A stretch of 64,000 nt of DNA from Rhizobium sp. NXC14. GTDB taxonomy: Bacteria > Pseudomonadota > Alphaproteobacteria > Rhizobiales > Rhizobiaceae. Numbering within the stretch: position 1 is the first letter of the stretch; every line of letters starts with the position of its first letter. Made by a program: the position numbers and the translations under genes. Below, one piece after another: positions 42,539 to 51,824 of the stretch. Below the pieces are notes generated by a model. The model saw nothing but the letters and a program-made list of their open reading frames with translations. It made no database searches and was not told the DNA's origin. Location: assembly GCF_002117485.1 (NCBI RefSeq), contig NZ_CP021030.1, positions 3,475,001-3,539,000 on the forward strand, given 5' to 3'.

Positions 42539-43141
42539 TCAATCGTGTTTGTGGCCGTGATGCCCGTGCCCATGACCATGGTGGTGATCATGGTCGCAGG
42601 TGTGATCATGTTTGTGGTCATGGCCATGCGCGTGATCATGGTCATGACCAGCGTTGTGATTGTGCCCGTGGTCATGATGCGCATGCGCCTGGTCATGCGA
42701 ATGTCCGCCATGTGAATGATAGGCCCCGCGCGCAGGCTGGAAGGGCTCTTCGATATCGAGCACGGTGGCGCCGAGCCCCTGCAGCATGGTTCGGATGACA
42801 TGATCGCGCAGGATGACGATGCGGTCTTCCTCGATCTGGGCGGCGAGATGACGGTTGCCGAGATGCCAGGCAAGCTCGACCAGATGCGTGCGGTCGCGTC
42901 CGCGAATCTCGAAGAGCTTCTCGTCGGCGGCAAGGATCTCGATCAGTTCGCCGTCTTCGCGCACAAGCAGGTCGCCATCGGCGAAGAGCACCGGATCCTT
43001 GAGGTCGAGCATGACCATCTCGCCATTCTCCAGATGCAGGAGCTTGCGGCGCAAATGCCGCAGATCATGCGGCAGCTTGACCTGGGCAGTCGGATGGGAG
43101 GAAGGGGTTCCGGCGGGAAGATAGGAGGTGACGCGCTGCAT
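42539..43141 (-). CDS. ureE: Urease nickel metallochaperone UreE with His-rich tail
   Basis: The 200-residue protein delivers nickel to urease. The first 140 residues are the two UreE domains (peptide-binding and metal-binding, with a likely dimer-site His in A-W-H-L-G-N-R-H). The last 60 residues are an extraordinary His/Asp/Gly tail starting H-S-H-G-G-H-S-H-D and ending H-G-H-K-H-D. Such tails bind several extra nickel ions in some UreE proteins. It begins the ureEFG group, 76 bp after a diguanylate cyclase gene that splits the urease cluster. Confidence 0.95.
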   Translation of the reverse strand: MQRVTSYLPAGTPSSHPTAQVKLPHDLRHLRRKLLHLENGEMVMLDLKDPVLFADGDLLVREDGELIEILAADEKLFEIRGRDRTHLVELAWHLGNRHLAAQIEEDRIVILRDHVIRTMLQGLGATVLDIEEPFQPARGAYHSHGGHSHDQAHAHHDHGHNHNAGHDHDHAHGHDHKHDHTCDHDHHHGHGHGHHGHKHD

Positions 43142-43217
43142 GATATGTCCGTTTTGATGAGACGACGACCATGCAAAATAGCCCTTCCCGATGCAAGCAC
43201 CAATGGGAGGCCGGCTT

Positions 43218-44081
43218 TTATATTCCGTAGGCCTGCATCATGTTGTCGCTCCCCAGCCCCCTGCCCTCTGTGTTGGCACTGGTTTCGGCGAGCCCGTGCC
43301 AGGCATGATGCAGTCCCTCCCGTTCGTGCACGACGCGATTGCGTCCGAGCGCCTTGGCGAGATAAAGCGCCCGATCGGCCGAGGCATAGACCTGCTGCTT
43401 GCTGCGCCCAGGAATGAGATCGGCCACGCCGCCGGAAATGGTGATGGCAATATGATTCCCATCTGCGACGAGCGGTCTGTTGGCGATATCGGACTGCACG
43501 GCCTGGATCCGCTCCAACCGTTTCTCCAGCGGTTCGCCGGAGACGATGACGCCGAATTCCTCGCCACCGAGGCGCGCAACGACGGACGATTCGTCGAAGG
43601 CGGAAAGCAGCACCGCCGAGACCGCCGTGATAACCGCATCGCCGCAGGCATGGCCGAAACGATCGTTGATCGCCTTGAAACGGTCGACGTCGAAAATAAC
43701 GAGCGAGGCGTCGCCTTCGATCCGATCCAGCGCCTCGGTGAAGGCGCGCCGGTTCAACAGGCCGGAGAGGGTATCCGTGCGGCTGAGCTTTTCGAACTCC
43801 GCCCGCGACAGCGTCAGTTCATGCATTGCAAAACCCGCCGCCAGCGACATCATGCCGGAAACCGTGCCGCCGACAAGCCAGGAAAAAATGGCGCCGAAGC
43901 CGATCGCGTGCGAAAGGGTCACCGGCAACAGCCCGAGAAAACCGAGTGGCGGTATCGTCAGCGCAATGATAACGCCGGAGAAAATGACGGCAAGAAAGCT
44001 CATCTTCAACGCAAAGACATAGACCTGCCTGCGATATAGAAAATGGCCAAAATCGGCCTGCAGCGACATCCAATTTCTCAT
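43218..44081 (-). CDS. GGDEF-domain diguanylate cyclase, membrane-bound
   Basis: The 287-residue protein makes cyclic di-GMP. Two or three membrane segments fill about 20-90. The GGDEF domain starts near 110 ([12 protein letters not shown]) and has the active-site motif G-G-E-E-F preceded by V-A-R-L, so no R-x-x-D inhibitory site is present at the usual place. GGAAGG before the ATG at 44081 supports this start; one ten codons earlier is possible. It sits between ureC/DUF2459 and ureEFG on the same strand. A link with urea is unproven. Confidence 0.9.
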   Translation of the reverse strand: MRNWMSLQADFGHFLYRRQVYVFALKMSFLAVIFSGVIIALTIPPLGFLGLLPVTLSHAIGFGAIFSWLVGGTVSGMMSLAAGFAMHELTLSRAEFEKLSRTDTLSGLLNRRAFTEALDRIEGDASLVIFDVDRFKAINDRFGHACGDAVITAVSAVLLSAFDESSVVARLGGEEFGVIVSGEPLEKRLERIQAVQSDIANRPLVADGNHIAITISGGVADLIPGRSKQQVYASADRALYLAKALGRNRVVHEREGLHHAWHGLAETSANTEGRGLGSDNMMQAYGI

Positions 44082-44111
44082 GAGAATCGACCTTCCTGCC
44101 CGGCGTTTCAA

Positions 44112-44411
44112 GGCATTGATAAGAGCCCAATTGCTGCGGGTGTCTTAATCGATTCGCTAAAATTCGAACGATTTCAGACGATTCGGTGGTTAGATTTTTT
44201 CTAGCAGGGGCTGCAAGTCTTCAATCCCTGAATCGAACAACGTACACAAGCAGCTAATGTGTTGATATATAATAGCTTTGCCACGATCTTGCGCCGAGCT
44301 GTTTCAGAATGGTCTAGCTCAAGAAAAACTGCGGTGTTTTAGCGATTTTTACAACCTTACAGAGAAATCCATTCACAATTTCGTTTAAGAGCGGATGGGC
44401 CAGCGAGTGCG
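44112..44411. other. AT-rich intergenic region within the urease cluster
   Basis: This 300-bp gap between the cyclase and DUF2459 genes is clearly AT-richer than its neighbours and has no convincing gene. It probably holds the cyclase promoter. Promoter-like TTGATATATAATAG occurs at about 44263 on the plus strand, but nothing downstream supports a gene there. Confidence 0.4.
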
Positions 44412-45083
44412 TCAATTGTAGACATCAACAGACAATCGCAATGATTGTGGAAGAGGGTTCCATAAGCCAGTCCGAAGCCCTGCCGAGCGGAGTGCAGCGG
44501 CAGTCCAGGTGTTGCAGCCGAAGAGGGCATTGAAGTATCCCTTGGCTTCGAAAAACCGATCGATCTCCCCGTAACCCGCATCCGGGATCGGCGCGATCGC
44601 GCCCGCGTTGCGGACGAAGCTGTCCGCGATGAATTCGCGCAGCCGCGCCAATTCATCATCACCAATATCGAAGGCCGTAACATCAGACTGCGGCTCGGCA
44701 ATATGGCCAGCGAGATCCACATGCAGCACCGAACGATCTATCGTCAGCGCCCGTAGCACCGGCAGCGGCTTCAGCTCAGCCCAGGTCGGTGTTTCGAGAT
44801 AGAAGGCGCGGCCGCCCCAGCCGATCACGAGCCATTCCGCATTCTGATGACCGAGCGGAAAATCCGGCTCGTCGAGGAAGGAAAATGCCGCCCGCGTCTC
44901 CTCATCGAGCGGAATGGCAATATCGGTATGAATCGATCCCGATAGGAGGAGAATGCGGTGGATTGCCTCCGCCGACGACGCCTTGACCGGGGCAATCAGC
45001 GGCCGGGGAATGAAGGTTCCGCCCGCTGCCAGAGTTGCGAGCAGGAGCACGATCCGCAACAGCCAGCGCATCCCCCTCAGCAC
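44412..45083 (-). CDS. DUF2459 (TIGR02117-type) protein in urease cluster
   Basis: The 223-residue protein has one N-terminal membrane segment (about 8-25) and an otherwise soluble domain with I-H-T-D-I-A-I-P, V-I-G-W-G-G-R-A-F-Y-L-E-T-P-T-W and a late C-N-T-W-T-A-A-A-L. This is the pattern of DUF2459/TIGR02117 proteins, which are sometimes linked with urease genes. It follows ureC by 12 bp. Its biochemical role is unknown; the His and Cys placement would allow a hydrolase. Confidence 0.8.
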   Translation of the reverse strand: MLRGMRWLLRIVLLLATLAAGGTFIPRPLIAPVKASSAEAIHRILLLSGSIHTDIAIPLDEETRAAFSFLDEPDFPLGHQNAEWLVIGWGGRAFYLETPTWAELKPLPVLRALTIDRSVLHVDLAGHIAEPQSDVTAFDIGDDELARLREFIADSFVRNAGAIAPIPDAGYGEIDRFFEAKGYFNALFGCNTWTAAALRSAGLRTGLWNPLPQSLRLSVDVYN

Positions 45084-45095
45084 GGAATGACTGGC

Positions 45096-46808
45096 CTAGA
45101 ACAGGAAATAGCGCTGCGCCATTGGCAGCACCGTCGCGGGCTCGCAGGTCAGCAGTTCGCCGTTCGCCCTGACTTCATAGGTCTCCGGATCGACTTCGAT
45201 CTCCGGTGTCAGGTCATTGTGGATCATCGACGCCTTGGAGATGCCGCCGCGCGTATTCTTTACCGCCACGAGTTCCTTCGCGACCCCGAGCCTGCTCTTC
45301 AGCCCGGCATCGAGCGACGCCTGGCTGACGAAGGTGACGGAGGAATTGGTGAGGCTGCGGCCATAGGAGGCGAACATCGGCCGATAGTGCACCGGCTGCG
45401 GCGTCGGGATCGAGGCATTCGGATCGCCCATAGGGGCGGCGGCAATCGAGCCGCCGAGCAGCACCATGTCGGGCTTCACGCCGAAGAAGGCTGGGTTCCA
45501 GAGCACGAGGTCGGCGCGCTTACCGATCTCGACCGAGCCGATCTCATGGCTGAGACCGTGGGCGATCGCCGGGTTGATCGTATATTTGGCGATATAGCGG
45601 CGGACGCGGAAATTGTCGTTGTCGCCCTTTTCCTCCTTCAGTCGGCCGCGCTGGCGCTTCATCTTATCGGCCGTCTGCCAGGTGCGGATCGCCACCTCGC
45701 CGACGCGGCCCATGGCCTGGCTGTCGGACGAAATGATCGAGAAGGCACCGATATCGTGCAGGATGTCTTCGGCCGCGATCGTCTCCTTGCGGATACGGCT
45801 TTCGGCAAAGGCGATGTCCTCGGGAATCGACGGCGACAGGTGATGGCAGACCATCAGCATGTCGAGGTGCTCGGCGATGGTGTTGACCGTATAGGGCCGC
45901 GTCGGATTGGTGGACGACGGGATGACGTTCGGCTGCCCACAGATCTTGATGATGTCTGGCGCGTGCCCGCCGCCCGCTCCTTCCGTGTGGAAGGCATGGA
46001 TGGTGCGGCCCTTGATGGCGCCGATCGTATCCTCGACGAAGCCGCTTTCGTTCAGCGTATCGGTGTGGATCATCACCTGCACGTCATATTCGTCGGCGAC
46101 CGACAGGCAGCAATCGATGGCGCCAGGCGTCGTGCCCCAGTCCTCATGCAATTTCAGCGAGGTGGCGCCGGCCAGCACCATTTCCGTCAGTGCTCCCGGC
46201 AGCGAGGCATTGCCTTTGCCGGCAAAGGCAAGGTTCATCGGGAAGGCGTCCGCCGCCTCGATCATACGCGCCAGATGCCAGGGACCCGGCGTGCAGGTGG
46301 TGGCGAGCGTACCATGCGCCGGTCCCGTGCCGCCGCCGAGCATGCAGGTCATGCCAGACATCAGCGCTTCCTCGATCTGCTGCGGCGCGATGAAATGGAT
46401 ATGGCTATCCATGCCGCCTGCGGTGACGATCTTGCCTTCGGCGGCGATAGCCTCCGTGCCCGGGCCGACGATGATGTTGACGCCCGGCTGCATATCGGGA
46501 TTGCCGGCCTTGCCGATGGCAACGATGCGCCCACCCTTCAGCCCGATATCGGCTTTATAGATTCCGGAATGATCGACGATCACCGCATTGGTGATGACCG
46601 TATCGACCGCGCCGTCCGCCCGTGTCACCTGGCTCTGGCCCATGCCGTCACGGATCACCTTGCCGCCGCCGAACTTCACCTCCTCGCCATAAGTGGTGAA
46701 ATCCTTCTCGATCTCGATGAAGAGCTCCGTATCGGCAAGGCGCACCTTGTCTCCGGTGGTCGGTCCGAACATGCCGGCATAGGCGGCGCGGGAGATCTTG
46801 TAGGGCAT
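45096..46808 (-). CDS. ureC: Urease alpha subunit UreC
   Basis: The 570-residue catalytic subunit hydrolyses urea to ammonia and carbamate at a dinickel centre. Key features are D-S-H-I-H-F (nickel histidines), L-K-L-H-E-D-W-G with the carbamylated lysine, H-T-D-T-L-N-E and the flap C-H-H-L-S with Cys and catalytic His. Length is normal. It lies between two accessory genes rather than directly behind ureAB; all are on the same strand with tiny gaps. Confidence 0.97.
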   Translation of the reverse strand: MPYKISRAAYAGMFGPTTGDKVRLADTELFIEIEKDFTTYGEEVKFGGGKVIRDGMGQSQVTRADGAVDTVITNAVIVDHSGIYKADIGLKGGRIVAIGKAGNPDMQPGVNIIVGPGTEAIAAEGKIVTAGGMDSHIHFIAPQQIEEALMSGMTCMLGGGTGPAHGTLATTCTPGPWHLARMIEAADAFPMNLAFAGKGNASLPGALTEMVLAGATSLKLHEDWGTTPGAIDCCLSVADEYDVQVMIHTDTLNESGFVEDTIGAIKGRTIHAFHTEGAGGGHAPDIIKICGQPNVIPSSTNPTRPYTVNTIAEHLDMLMVCHHLSPSIPEDIAFAESRIRKETIAAEDILHDIGAFSIISSDSQAMGRVGEVAIRTWQTADKMKRQRGRLKEEKGDNDNFRVRRYIAKYTINPAIAHGLSHEIGSVEIGKRADLVLWNPAFFGVKPDMVLLGGSIAAAPMGDPNASIPTPQPVHYRPMFASYGRSLTNSSVTFVSQASLDAGLKSRLGVAKELVAVKNTRGGISKASMIHNDLTPEIEVDPETYEVRANGELLTCEPATVLPMAQRYFLF

Positions 46809-46811
46809 TCA

Positions 46812-47450
46812 TCAGGCTCCGTGGAAGGAAGAGACAAGTGTTTTTTCGCCGAGTCGTGTGAGGCGGCCAGCGGCTACATAAGTATCGACAAGCTGCCGTT
46901 CGGCCGCAAACGGGTGCCATTCCCAGCCGACGTGACCGAAGCCAGCCAGCATCACCTCGGCCTCGGCATATTTGTCCAGCACCTCGGCGGTGACGATCAT
47001 GCCGCTGCTCGGCACCACATAAGGCGCCGGCTCAAAGGCCGAAAGCGAGGCGTCGACGGCCTCGTAGACCGTCTTGCCGATGACGATATGCGCCTTGCCG
47101 GTTTCCGCGCAGAAGGCAGCGAACGCATCCGTATAGTCGTCGCAGAAATCATCGAGATCGGGATGCGAGACGGCAAGCGGCGCCCGCATCGCGGCAAATT
47201 TTTCCGGGTCGCGCACGCTCCAGATTTCGCGCGCCGAAACAACACCGGGATGGGCGCGCCACTCGGGTGAGCCGAGCATTGCCTTTGCCGGCCGGCCGGT
47301 ATTGCAGACCGCGACGGCATCCGTGCGGCTGCCGCCAGTGCGGTAGGAACGGCAATCGTTGAAGCGGATGACGAAATCGGCGGCATCGATGATGCCTGCC
47401 TGTCCTTCCCCAATCTCGCCATTGCCGACGATTACGATCTTTTCGATCAC
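46812..47450 (-). CDS. Urease operon accessory protein (sialyltransferase-like fold)
   Basis: The 212-residue protein starts at a GTG two bases after the LprI-like stop. It opens with I-V-I-V-G-N-G-E-I-G and has F-V-I-R-F-N-D-C-R-S-Y-x-T-G-G-x-R-T-D, a pattern resembling the GT29/sialyltransferase-like fold, then a C-terminal A-G-F-G-H-V-G-W-E-W-H. Rhizobial genomes often label such genes urease operon accessory protein. ureC follows after 3 bp. No function in urea metabolism is established to my knowledge. Confidence 0.7.
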   Translation of the reverse strand: MIEKIVIVGNGEIGEGQAGIIDAADFVIRFNDCRSYRTGGSRTDAVAVCNTGRPAKAMLGSPEWRAHPGVVSAREIWSVRDPEKFAAMRAPLAVSHPDLDDFCDDYTDAFAAFCAETGKAHIVIGKTVYEAVDASLSAFEPAPYVVPSSGMIVTAEVLDKYAEAEVMLAGFGHVGWEWHPFAAERQLVDTYVAAGRLTRLGEKTLVSSFHGA

Positions 47451-47451
47451 C

Positions 47452-47859
47452 CTAGTTGCTCATCGTGTCTTCGAGCTGTTTCAGCTCTTTCGTGCGTTTA
47501 TCCGTCTCTTCGGCCAGACATCCGGCAACCAGCATCGGCTCCATCGTGCCGCCGCGGGCCTGAAAGCCGAAGGCATCGCATTCTGCGTCGCGATAGTCGA
47601 TCCAGGCGCGCTGCGCCTTGACCAGCGCCCTTTCAGCACCCTTCATGTCGCCGTCGAGATCCTTGTCGATCGCCGCCATGGCGGCGCGTGTCTTCTTATA
47701 TTGTTCGTTCAGCGCCTTGTCGGCAGCCTCATGGCCCGCCTCTTCGCAGGAGGTCATGTCCGATTGCGTCTGCGGATTCTTGCAATCGACATCCTGCGCG
47801 GACACACGGCCGGCCACAAACAGCATCGCCGCCCCGATGAGGCAGATATTCAGACGCAA
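47452..47859 (-). CDS. LprI-like (DUF1311-type) secreted protein in urease operon
   Basis: The 135-residue protein has a signal peptide (1-21, cleavage after V-S-A) and a mature LprI/DUF1311-type helical domain with cysteines at C-K-N-P, S-C-E-E, A-E-C-D-A and A-G-C-L-A, likely two disulfides, and L-V-K-A-Q-R-A-W-I-D-Y-R-D. The family includes a mycobacterial lysozyme inhibitor, so a cell-wall role is possible. It sits between ureB and the accessory gene, cotranscribed with both. Confidence 0.75.
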   Translation of the reverse strand: MRLNICLIGAAMLFVAGRVSAQDVDCKNPQTQSDMTSCEEAGHEAADKALNEQYKKTRAAMAAIDKDLDGDMKGAERALVKAQRAWIDYRDAECDAFGFQARGGTMEPMLVAGCLAEETDKRTKELKQLEDTMSN

Positions 47860-47876
47860 TCACCTCTCCCGTTCTT

Positions 47877-48182
47877 CTAAAGCTTGCCCATCACGAGCTG
47901 GCGGAAGCCGTAAACCTCGCGCTTGCCGGAAAGCGGGATCAGCGTCACCGAACGCGTCTGCCCCGGCTCGAAGCGCACGGCCGTCCCGGCCGGAATATCA
48001 AGACGTTTCCCGTGCGCCGCCGCGCGGTCGAAGGAAAGCCCGGCATTGGTCTCGGCAAAATGATAGTGGCTGCCGACCTGCACCGGCCGGTCGCCTGTAT
48101 TGGAAACTTCCAGCGTCACCGTCTGCGCGCCGGCATTGAGTTCGATGTCGCCGCTTGCGGCAATGATCTCGCCCGGAATCAT
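47877..48182 (-). CDS. ureB: Urease beta subunit UreB
   Basis: The 101-residue structural subunit starts M-I-P-G-E-I-I and shows the family patterns [34 protein letters not shown] and K-R-E-V-Y-G-F. GGAG-like sequence precedes the ATG at 48182; an earlier in-frame start at 48212 is not needed. It is separated from ureA by a small DUF1272 gene. Confidence 0.96.
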   Translation of the reverse strand: MIPGEIIAASGDIELNAGAQTVTLEVSNTGDRPVQVGSHYHFAETNAGLSFDRAAAHGKRLDIPAGTAVRFEPGQTRSVTLIPLSGKREVYGFRQLVMGKL

Positions 48183-48192
48183 CTCATTCTCC

Positions 48193-48444
48193 TTAAGCCG
48201 CTCTGGGCGCACAGCCCTCGGCCTTCAGCACGCGTTTCGTCGACGCCTGATGTTTGGCGAGCATGGCGGCCGGCCGGATGGGCCTGGCGACGAGATTGCC
48301 GCCGCAATTGGGGCAAGTGCCCTTCAGCACGCCGTCCACGCAATCGGCGCAGAAGGTGCATTCGTAGGTGCAGATCCGCGCCTCAGCGCTCTCCGGCGGC
48401 AGATCCTTGTCGCAGCATTCGCAATTGGGTCTCAGTTCCAGCAT
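48193..48444 (-). CDS. DUF1272 zinc-ribbon-like small protein
   Basis: The 83-residue protein starts [17 protein letters not shown] and has paired cysteines [11 protein letters not shown] and C-P-N-C-G-G-N-L, the zinc-ribbon layout of DUF1272. The last 30 residues are basic. It lies between ureA and ureB with gaps of about 10 bp, so it is expressed with urease. A role in metal handling is possible but unproven. Confidence 0.82.
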   Translation of the reverse strand: MLELRPNCECCDKDLPPESAEARICTYECTFCADCVDGVLKGTCPNCGGNLVARPIRPAAMLAKHQASTKRVLKAEGCAPRAA

Positions 48445-48453
48445 TTTCTCTCC

Positions 48454-48756
48454 CTACCGAATCGGTTCATGTACGGTGACGAGCTTGGTTCCGTCGGGAA
48501 ACGTTGCTTCCACCTGCACGTCGTGGATCATCTCGGCAACGCCCTCCATCACCTGATCACGGCCGATCACATGGGCGCCGGCTTCCATCAACTCGGCGAC
48601 GGGACGGCCGTCGCGGGCGCCTTCGACGACGAAGTCGCTGATCAGCGCAATCGCTTCGGGATAGTTCAGCTTGACGCCGCGCTCCAGCCGCCGCCGTGCC
48701 ACCATCGCCGCCATCGAAATCAGCAGCTTGTCTTTTTCTCTCGGAGTGAGGTTCAT
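48454..48756 (-). CDS. ureA: Urease gamma subunit UreA
   Basis: The 100-residue structural subunit starts [11 protein letters not shown] and carries [31 protein letters not shown] and V-T-V-H-E-P-I. The ATG at 48756 is correct; the frame extends upstream to 48816 without family similarity. It follows ureD and precedes the DUF1272 gene. Confidence 0.96.
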   Translation of the reverse strand: MNLTPREKDKLLISMAAMVARRRLERGVKLNYPEAIALISDFVVEGARDGRPVAELMEAGAHVIGRDQVMEGVAEMIHDVQVEATFPDGTKLVTVHEPIR

Positions 48757-48784
48757 TGCTTGCCCATCTGCCTCATGCTTCGCT

Positions 48785-49606
48785 TCATAGATTCCAGACT
48801 TTCGGCACAGGCGCACCGTTGCGCAAGACGGAAATGACCGGAATCAGGATTTTTCTGAGCGTAAAACCGTCGGCTGCGGCAAGGCGAACGACGAGCTTGT
48901 CGCTCCAGGCGCTCGCGCCGCCCATGATCCCTTCGACGAGCGGCCGCACCTTGCCGAGATAGGCTTCAGCCAGCGGACCGGCATAAAGCAGCGTCGCAAA
49001 GGCCACCTGCCCGCCGAGCACGGCCTGACGCGCGGTCAATGCCGCGATACCCTCGGAAAGTCTAAGCTCCTCGGCATGGATCAGCCGGCCCGAGCGGCGG
49101 ATACGCCAGCGGTCACGAAAGAGCCCAGTCTCCACCGCCTCGCCCATTGCCTTGCGGCCGAGCAGCACCGCTTCGACGGCCAGGAATTCGGCGCTTTCGT
49201 CGAGATCGACGTCCAGGCGGCGGAAAAGCGCTGCTCTGTCGAAGAGGATCGTTTCCTGCGGAAGCCAGTCGACGCGCGCTCCAACGCCGACTTCGATGCG
49301 GGTCGTCACCTCGGCTGTGCCGGCCGACGCCTTGTAGATCTTTTCGCAGGCCTGGGTGGTAACGTCGATCTTCGTGCCCGCGCCGGCAACAACGCTCCAG
49401 TCCAGCCGATCGCCGCCGGTCAGCCCGCCCGCGGTGTTGATGATGACGGCTTCCATCGAGGCGTCGAAAGTATCAGGCAAGCGGATCTTCGCCGCGCCCT
49501 CCTGATAGAGCTCGCGAATACGAGTGCGCCCATCGAGCAGCCTTGCCGCCAGATGCCCCCGTCCCTCCGCTCTTTGCGGTCTGGTACTCACTGCCGCACT
49601 CGTCAT
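48785..49606 (-). CDS. ureD: Urease accessory protein UreD
   Basis: The 273-residue protein is the scaffold that binds apo-urease and UreF during nickel insertion. Family patterns include [23 protein letters not shown] and [11 protein letters not shown]. It begins the urease gene group, 151 bp after urtE, and ends 28 bp before ureA. The intervening 151 bp before it may contain a urease promoter, but I saw no clear sigma-54 site. Confidence 0.94.
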   Translation of the reverse strand: MTSAAVSTRPQRAEGRGHLAARLLDGRTRIRELYQEGAAKIRLPDTFDASMEAVIINTAGGLTGGDRLDWSVVAGAGTKIDVTTQACEKIYKASAGTAEVTTRIEVGVGARVDWLPQETILFDRAALFRRLDVDLDESAEFLAVEAVLLGRKAMGEAVETGLFRDRWRIRRSGRLIHAEELRLSEGIAALTARQAVLGGQVAFATLLYAGPLAEAYLGKVRPLVEGIMGGASAWSDKLVVRLAAADGFTLRKILIPVISVLRNGAPVPKVWNL

Positions 49607-49757
49607 GTCGTCCTTTCAATCGCGCCACCGCTTTCCATTCACGCGCGCGAATGACGGAAACCAAGCAATTCCCATGCCGCCCGACAAGGGCTGCGGTCCG
49701 CGCAGAAGAGATCAACGAGCCGTCGTTCTCGCTGCCGCAAATTGCGGCATTTGCCGG

Positions 49758-50453
49758 TCAGACGGTCAGATGGCGGCGAGCTTCCTGCGTATCCAGAGTT
49801 CCGGCAAGCCCTTCATGCACGATCTCGCCGCGGTCCATGATGTAGACATAGTCGGCAAGCTCCCGGCAGAAATCCAGATATTGCTCGACAAGCAGGATCG
49901 CCATGCCTGTGGAATCGCGGAGATAGCGGATCGCCCGGCCGATATCTTTGATGATCGACGGCTGAATGCCCTCGGTCGGCTCGTCGAGCACGAGAATTTT
50001 CGGCCGCGTCACCATGGCGCGCCCGATTGCCAGCTGCTGCTGCTGCCCGCCGGAAAGATCGCCGCCGCGCCGTGACAACATCGATTTCAGCACCGGGAAG
50101 AGACTGAAGATATCGTCAGGAATGTTGCGGTCGCGGCGGCCAAGCGGAGCGAAGCCGGTTTCGAGATTTTCCTTGACGGTAAGCAGCGGAAAGATTTCAC
50201 GCCCCTGCGGCACATAGCCGATGCCCTGCTTGGCGCGGGCAAAGGGCGGCAGGCCGTTCAGTTTTGTATCGTTGAAGGTGACGGTGCCGGCCGACAGCGG
50301 ATGCTGGCCGGTGACGGCGCGCAGCAGCGAACTCTTGCCGACGCCGTTGCGCCCCAGCACGCAGGTGATCTTGCCCATCTCCGCCTTGATGGAGATGCCG
50401 CGCAGCGCCTGCGCCGCGCCATAATGCAGATTTGCGTTCTCGACTGTCAGCAT
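49758..50453 (-). CDS. urtE: Urea ABC transporter ATP-binding protein UrtE
   Basis: The 231-residue LivF-like ATPase energises urea import with UrtD. It has Walker A (G-R-N-G-V-G-K-S-S), a Q-loop (V-P-Q-G-R-E-I-F), the signature L-S-G-G-Q-Q-Q-Q and Walker B (L-V-L-D-E-P-T-E-G-I-Q-P). I start at the ATG at 50453 (M-L-T-V-E-N-A-N-L-H-Y-G); an ATG four codons earlier has a ribosome-binding site that is too close. It is separated from urtD by an unstudied membrane-protein gene. Confidence 0.92.
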   Translation of the reverse strand: MLTVENANLHYGAAQALRGISIKAEMGKITCVLGRNGVGKSSLLRAVTGQHPLSAGTVTFNDTKLNGLPPFARAKQGIGYVPQGREIFPLLTVKENLETGFAPLGRRDRNIPDDIFSLFPVLKSMLSRRGGDLSGGQQQQLAIGRAMVTRPKILVLDEPTEGIQPSIIKDIGRAIRYLRDSTGMAILLVEQYLDFCRELADYVYIMDRGEIVHEGLAGTLDTQEARRHLTV

Positions 50454-50471
50454 CCGTTCACCCATTCCCCA

Positions 50472-51059
50472 TCAGTTCATCAGACTGCGCCTCAGCGTCT
50501 GCAGGGCGTAGTCCTGATCTTTCGTTCTCTCGCCGCCGGTCTCGGCCACGTCCTCGGCAATGCCGATCAATTGCTGGCGCTCCTGCATGTCGAGCGCCTT
50601 TAACCAGAGATCCCGGAACCGGCGGATCGGATCTTCCGGACTGGTGACGTTCTTGGAAGCCCACTCGCCGAAAACCAACACCTCTTCCAGGTCGCCCGGC
50701 CGGATGATGCCTTTCATGCGGCTGCGGATAACGTCCTTCGCCGCGTCGACATACATCGGCTTCTCCTTGGCAAGGCAGAAGAAAAAGGCCACCGCCGCAA
50801 TCGCCGGATCGGCAATCGAGGCCAGCGGCGCTACCTCGGCCTGCTTGCGAAACTTCCTGCGCTTATAAGCGCCCCGCATGCGCTCGACGGAATCGATGAT
50901 CTCGTTTCCCGCCTCGCGCACCATTTTAAAACGCCAATACCAGATGACCGCGCCGCTGAGCGCCGCGACCAGAATACCGAGAAAAGCCATAAACCCCACA
51001 GTAAACCCCGCTCGTTTTAGAGCGTCTTCCATTGTCAGGTTCAAGCCTGGAAGTTGCAT
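50472..51059 (-). CDS. TerB-like single-pass membrane protein inside the urt operon
   Basis: The 195-residue protein has one membrane segment near 17-42, a basic juxtamembrane stretch (Y-K-R-R-K-F-R-K) and a C-terminal helical region from about 80 (D-P-A-I-A-A-V-A-F-F-F-C-L-A-K, then V-D-A-A-K-D-V-I-R-S-R-M and M-Q-E-R-Q-Q-L-I-G-I-A-E-D-V-A) that resembles a TerB-like fold. It starts 3 bp after urtD ends and ends 18 bp before urtE, so it is part of the urea transporter operon. No function is known to me. Confidence 0.65.
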   Translation of the reverse strand: MQLPGLNLTMEDALKRAGFTVGFMAFLGILVAALSGAVIWYWRFKMVREAGNEIIDSVERMRGAYKRRKFRKQAEVAPLASIADPAIAAVAFFFCLAKEKPMYVDAAKDVIRSRMKGIIRPGDLEEVLVFGEWASKNVTSPEDPIRRFRDLWLKALDMQERQQLIGIAEDVAETGGERTKDQDYALQTLRRSLMN

Positions 51060-51062
51060 TCC

Positions 51063-51818
51063 TCACCTTCCTAGATAATTCTCGATCACCTTCGGATCCG
51101 AACTGACGAAATCGATCGATCCCTCCGCCAGCACCGATCCTTCCGCAAGGCAGGTCACCTTGACGCCGAGGTCGCGGATGAAGCCCATGTCGTGCTCAAC
51201 GACGACGACCGACCGGGTCTTCGCGATATTCTTGAGCAGAATCGCCGTTTCCGCTGTCTCCGCATCCGTCATGCCGGCGACCGGCTCGTCGACGAGCAGC
51301 AGCTTCGGCTCCTGGGCAAGCAACATGCCGATCTCCAGCCATTGCTTCTGCCCGTGCGATAGATTGGCAGCCAATTCGTCGCGGCGGTGGGTCAGCCGCA
51401 CGGTTTCGAGAATCTCATCGATGCGCGTCCTGTCTTCGCTCGAAAGTCGATAGAACAGCGTCGAGAAGACGGAGCGGCGGCGGTTCAGCGCCAGTTCCAG
51501 ATTGTCCCAGACCGTATGGCTTTCGAAGACCGTCGGCTTCTGGAACTTGCGGCCGATGCCGAGCTGAGCGATGTCGGCCTCATCCTTCTTGGTGAGGTCG
51601 ACGGTCCCGTTGAAGAAAACCTCGCCCTCATCAGGCCTGGTCTTGCCGGTGATGATATCCATCATCGTCGTCTTGCCGGCGCCGTTCGGGCCAATAATGG
51701 CGCGAAGCTCGCCGGGCTCGATGACGATCGAGAGCGAATTCAGCGCCTTGAAGCCGTCGAAGGAAACGGAGACGCCGCTGAGATAGAGCACGCTGTTGGG
51801 TTTGACGTCGGGAATCAT
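51063..51818 (-). CDS. urtD: Urea ABC transporter ATP-binding protein UrtD
   Basis: The 251-residue LivG-like ATPase has Walker A (G-P-N-G-A-G-K-T-T), the UrtD-type signature L-S-H-G-Q-K-Q-W (in place of L-S-G-G-Q) and Walker B (L-L-L-V-D-E-P-V-A-G-M-T). The variant signature is diagnostic for UrtD against branched-chain amino acid LivG. It follows urtC by 6 bp. Confidence 0.94.
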   Translation of the reverse strand: MIPDVKPNSVLYLSGVSVSFDGFKALNSLSIVIEPGELRAIIGPNGAGKTTMMDIITGKTRPDEGEVFFNGTVDLTKKDEADIAQLGIGRKFQKPTVFESHTVWDNLELALNRRRSVFSTLFYRLSSEDRTRIDEILETVRLTHRRDELAANLSHGQKQWLEIGMLLAQEPKLLLVDEPVAGMTDAETAETAILLKNIAKTRSVVVVEHDMGFIRDLGVKVTCLAEGSVLAEGSIDFVSSDPKVIENYLGR

Positions 51819-51824
51819 GGGCGC

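Noticed and set aside
44263..44400. Promoter-like TTGATATATAATAG, possible small RNA
   Set aside because: No terminator or conserved structure follows on the plus strand; AT-richness alone explains the match.
44958..47270. 770-codon open frame on the plus strand
   Set aside because: It lies opposite ureC and its neighbour, both unmistakable, and has shadow-type composition.
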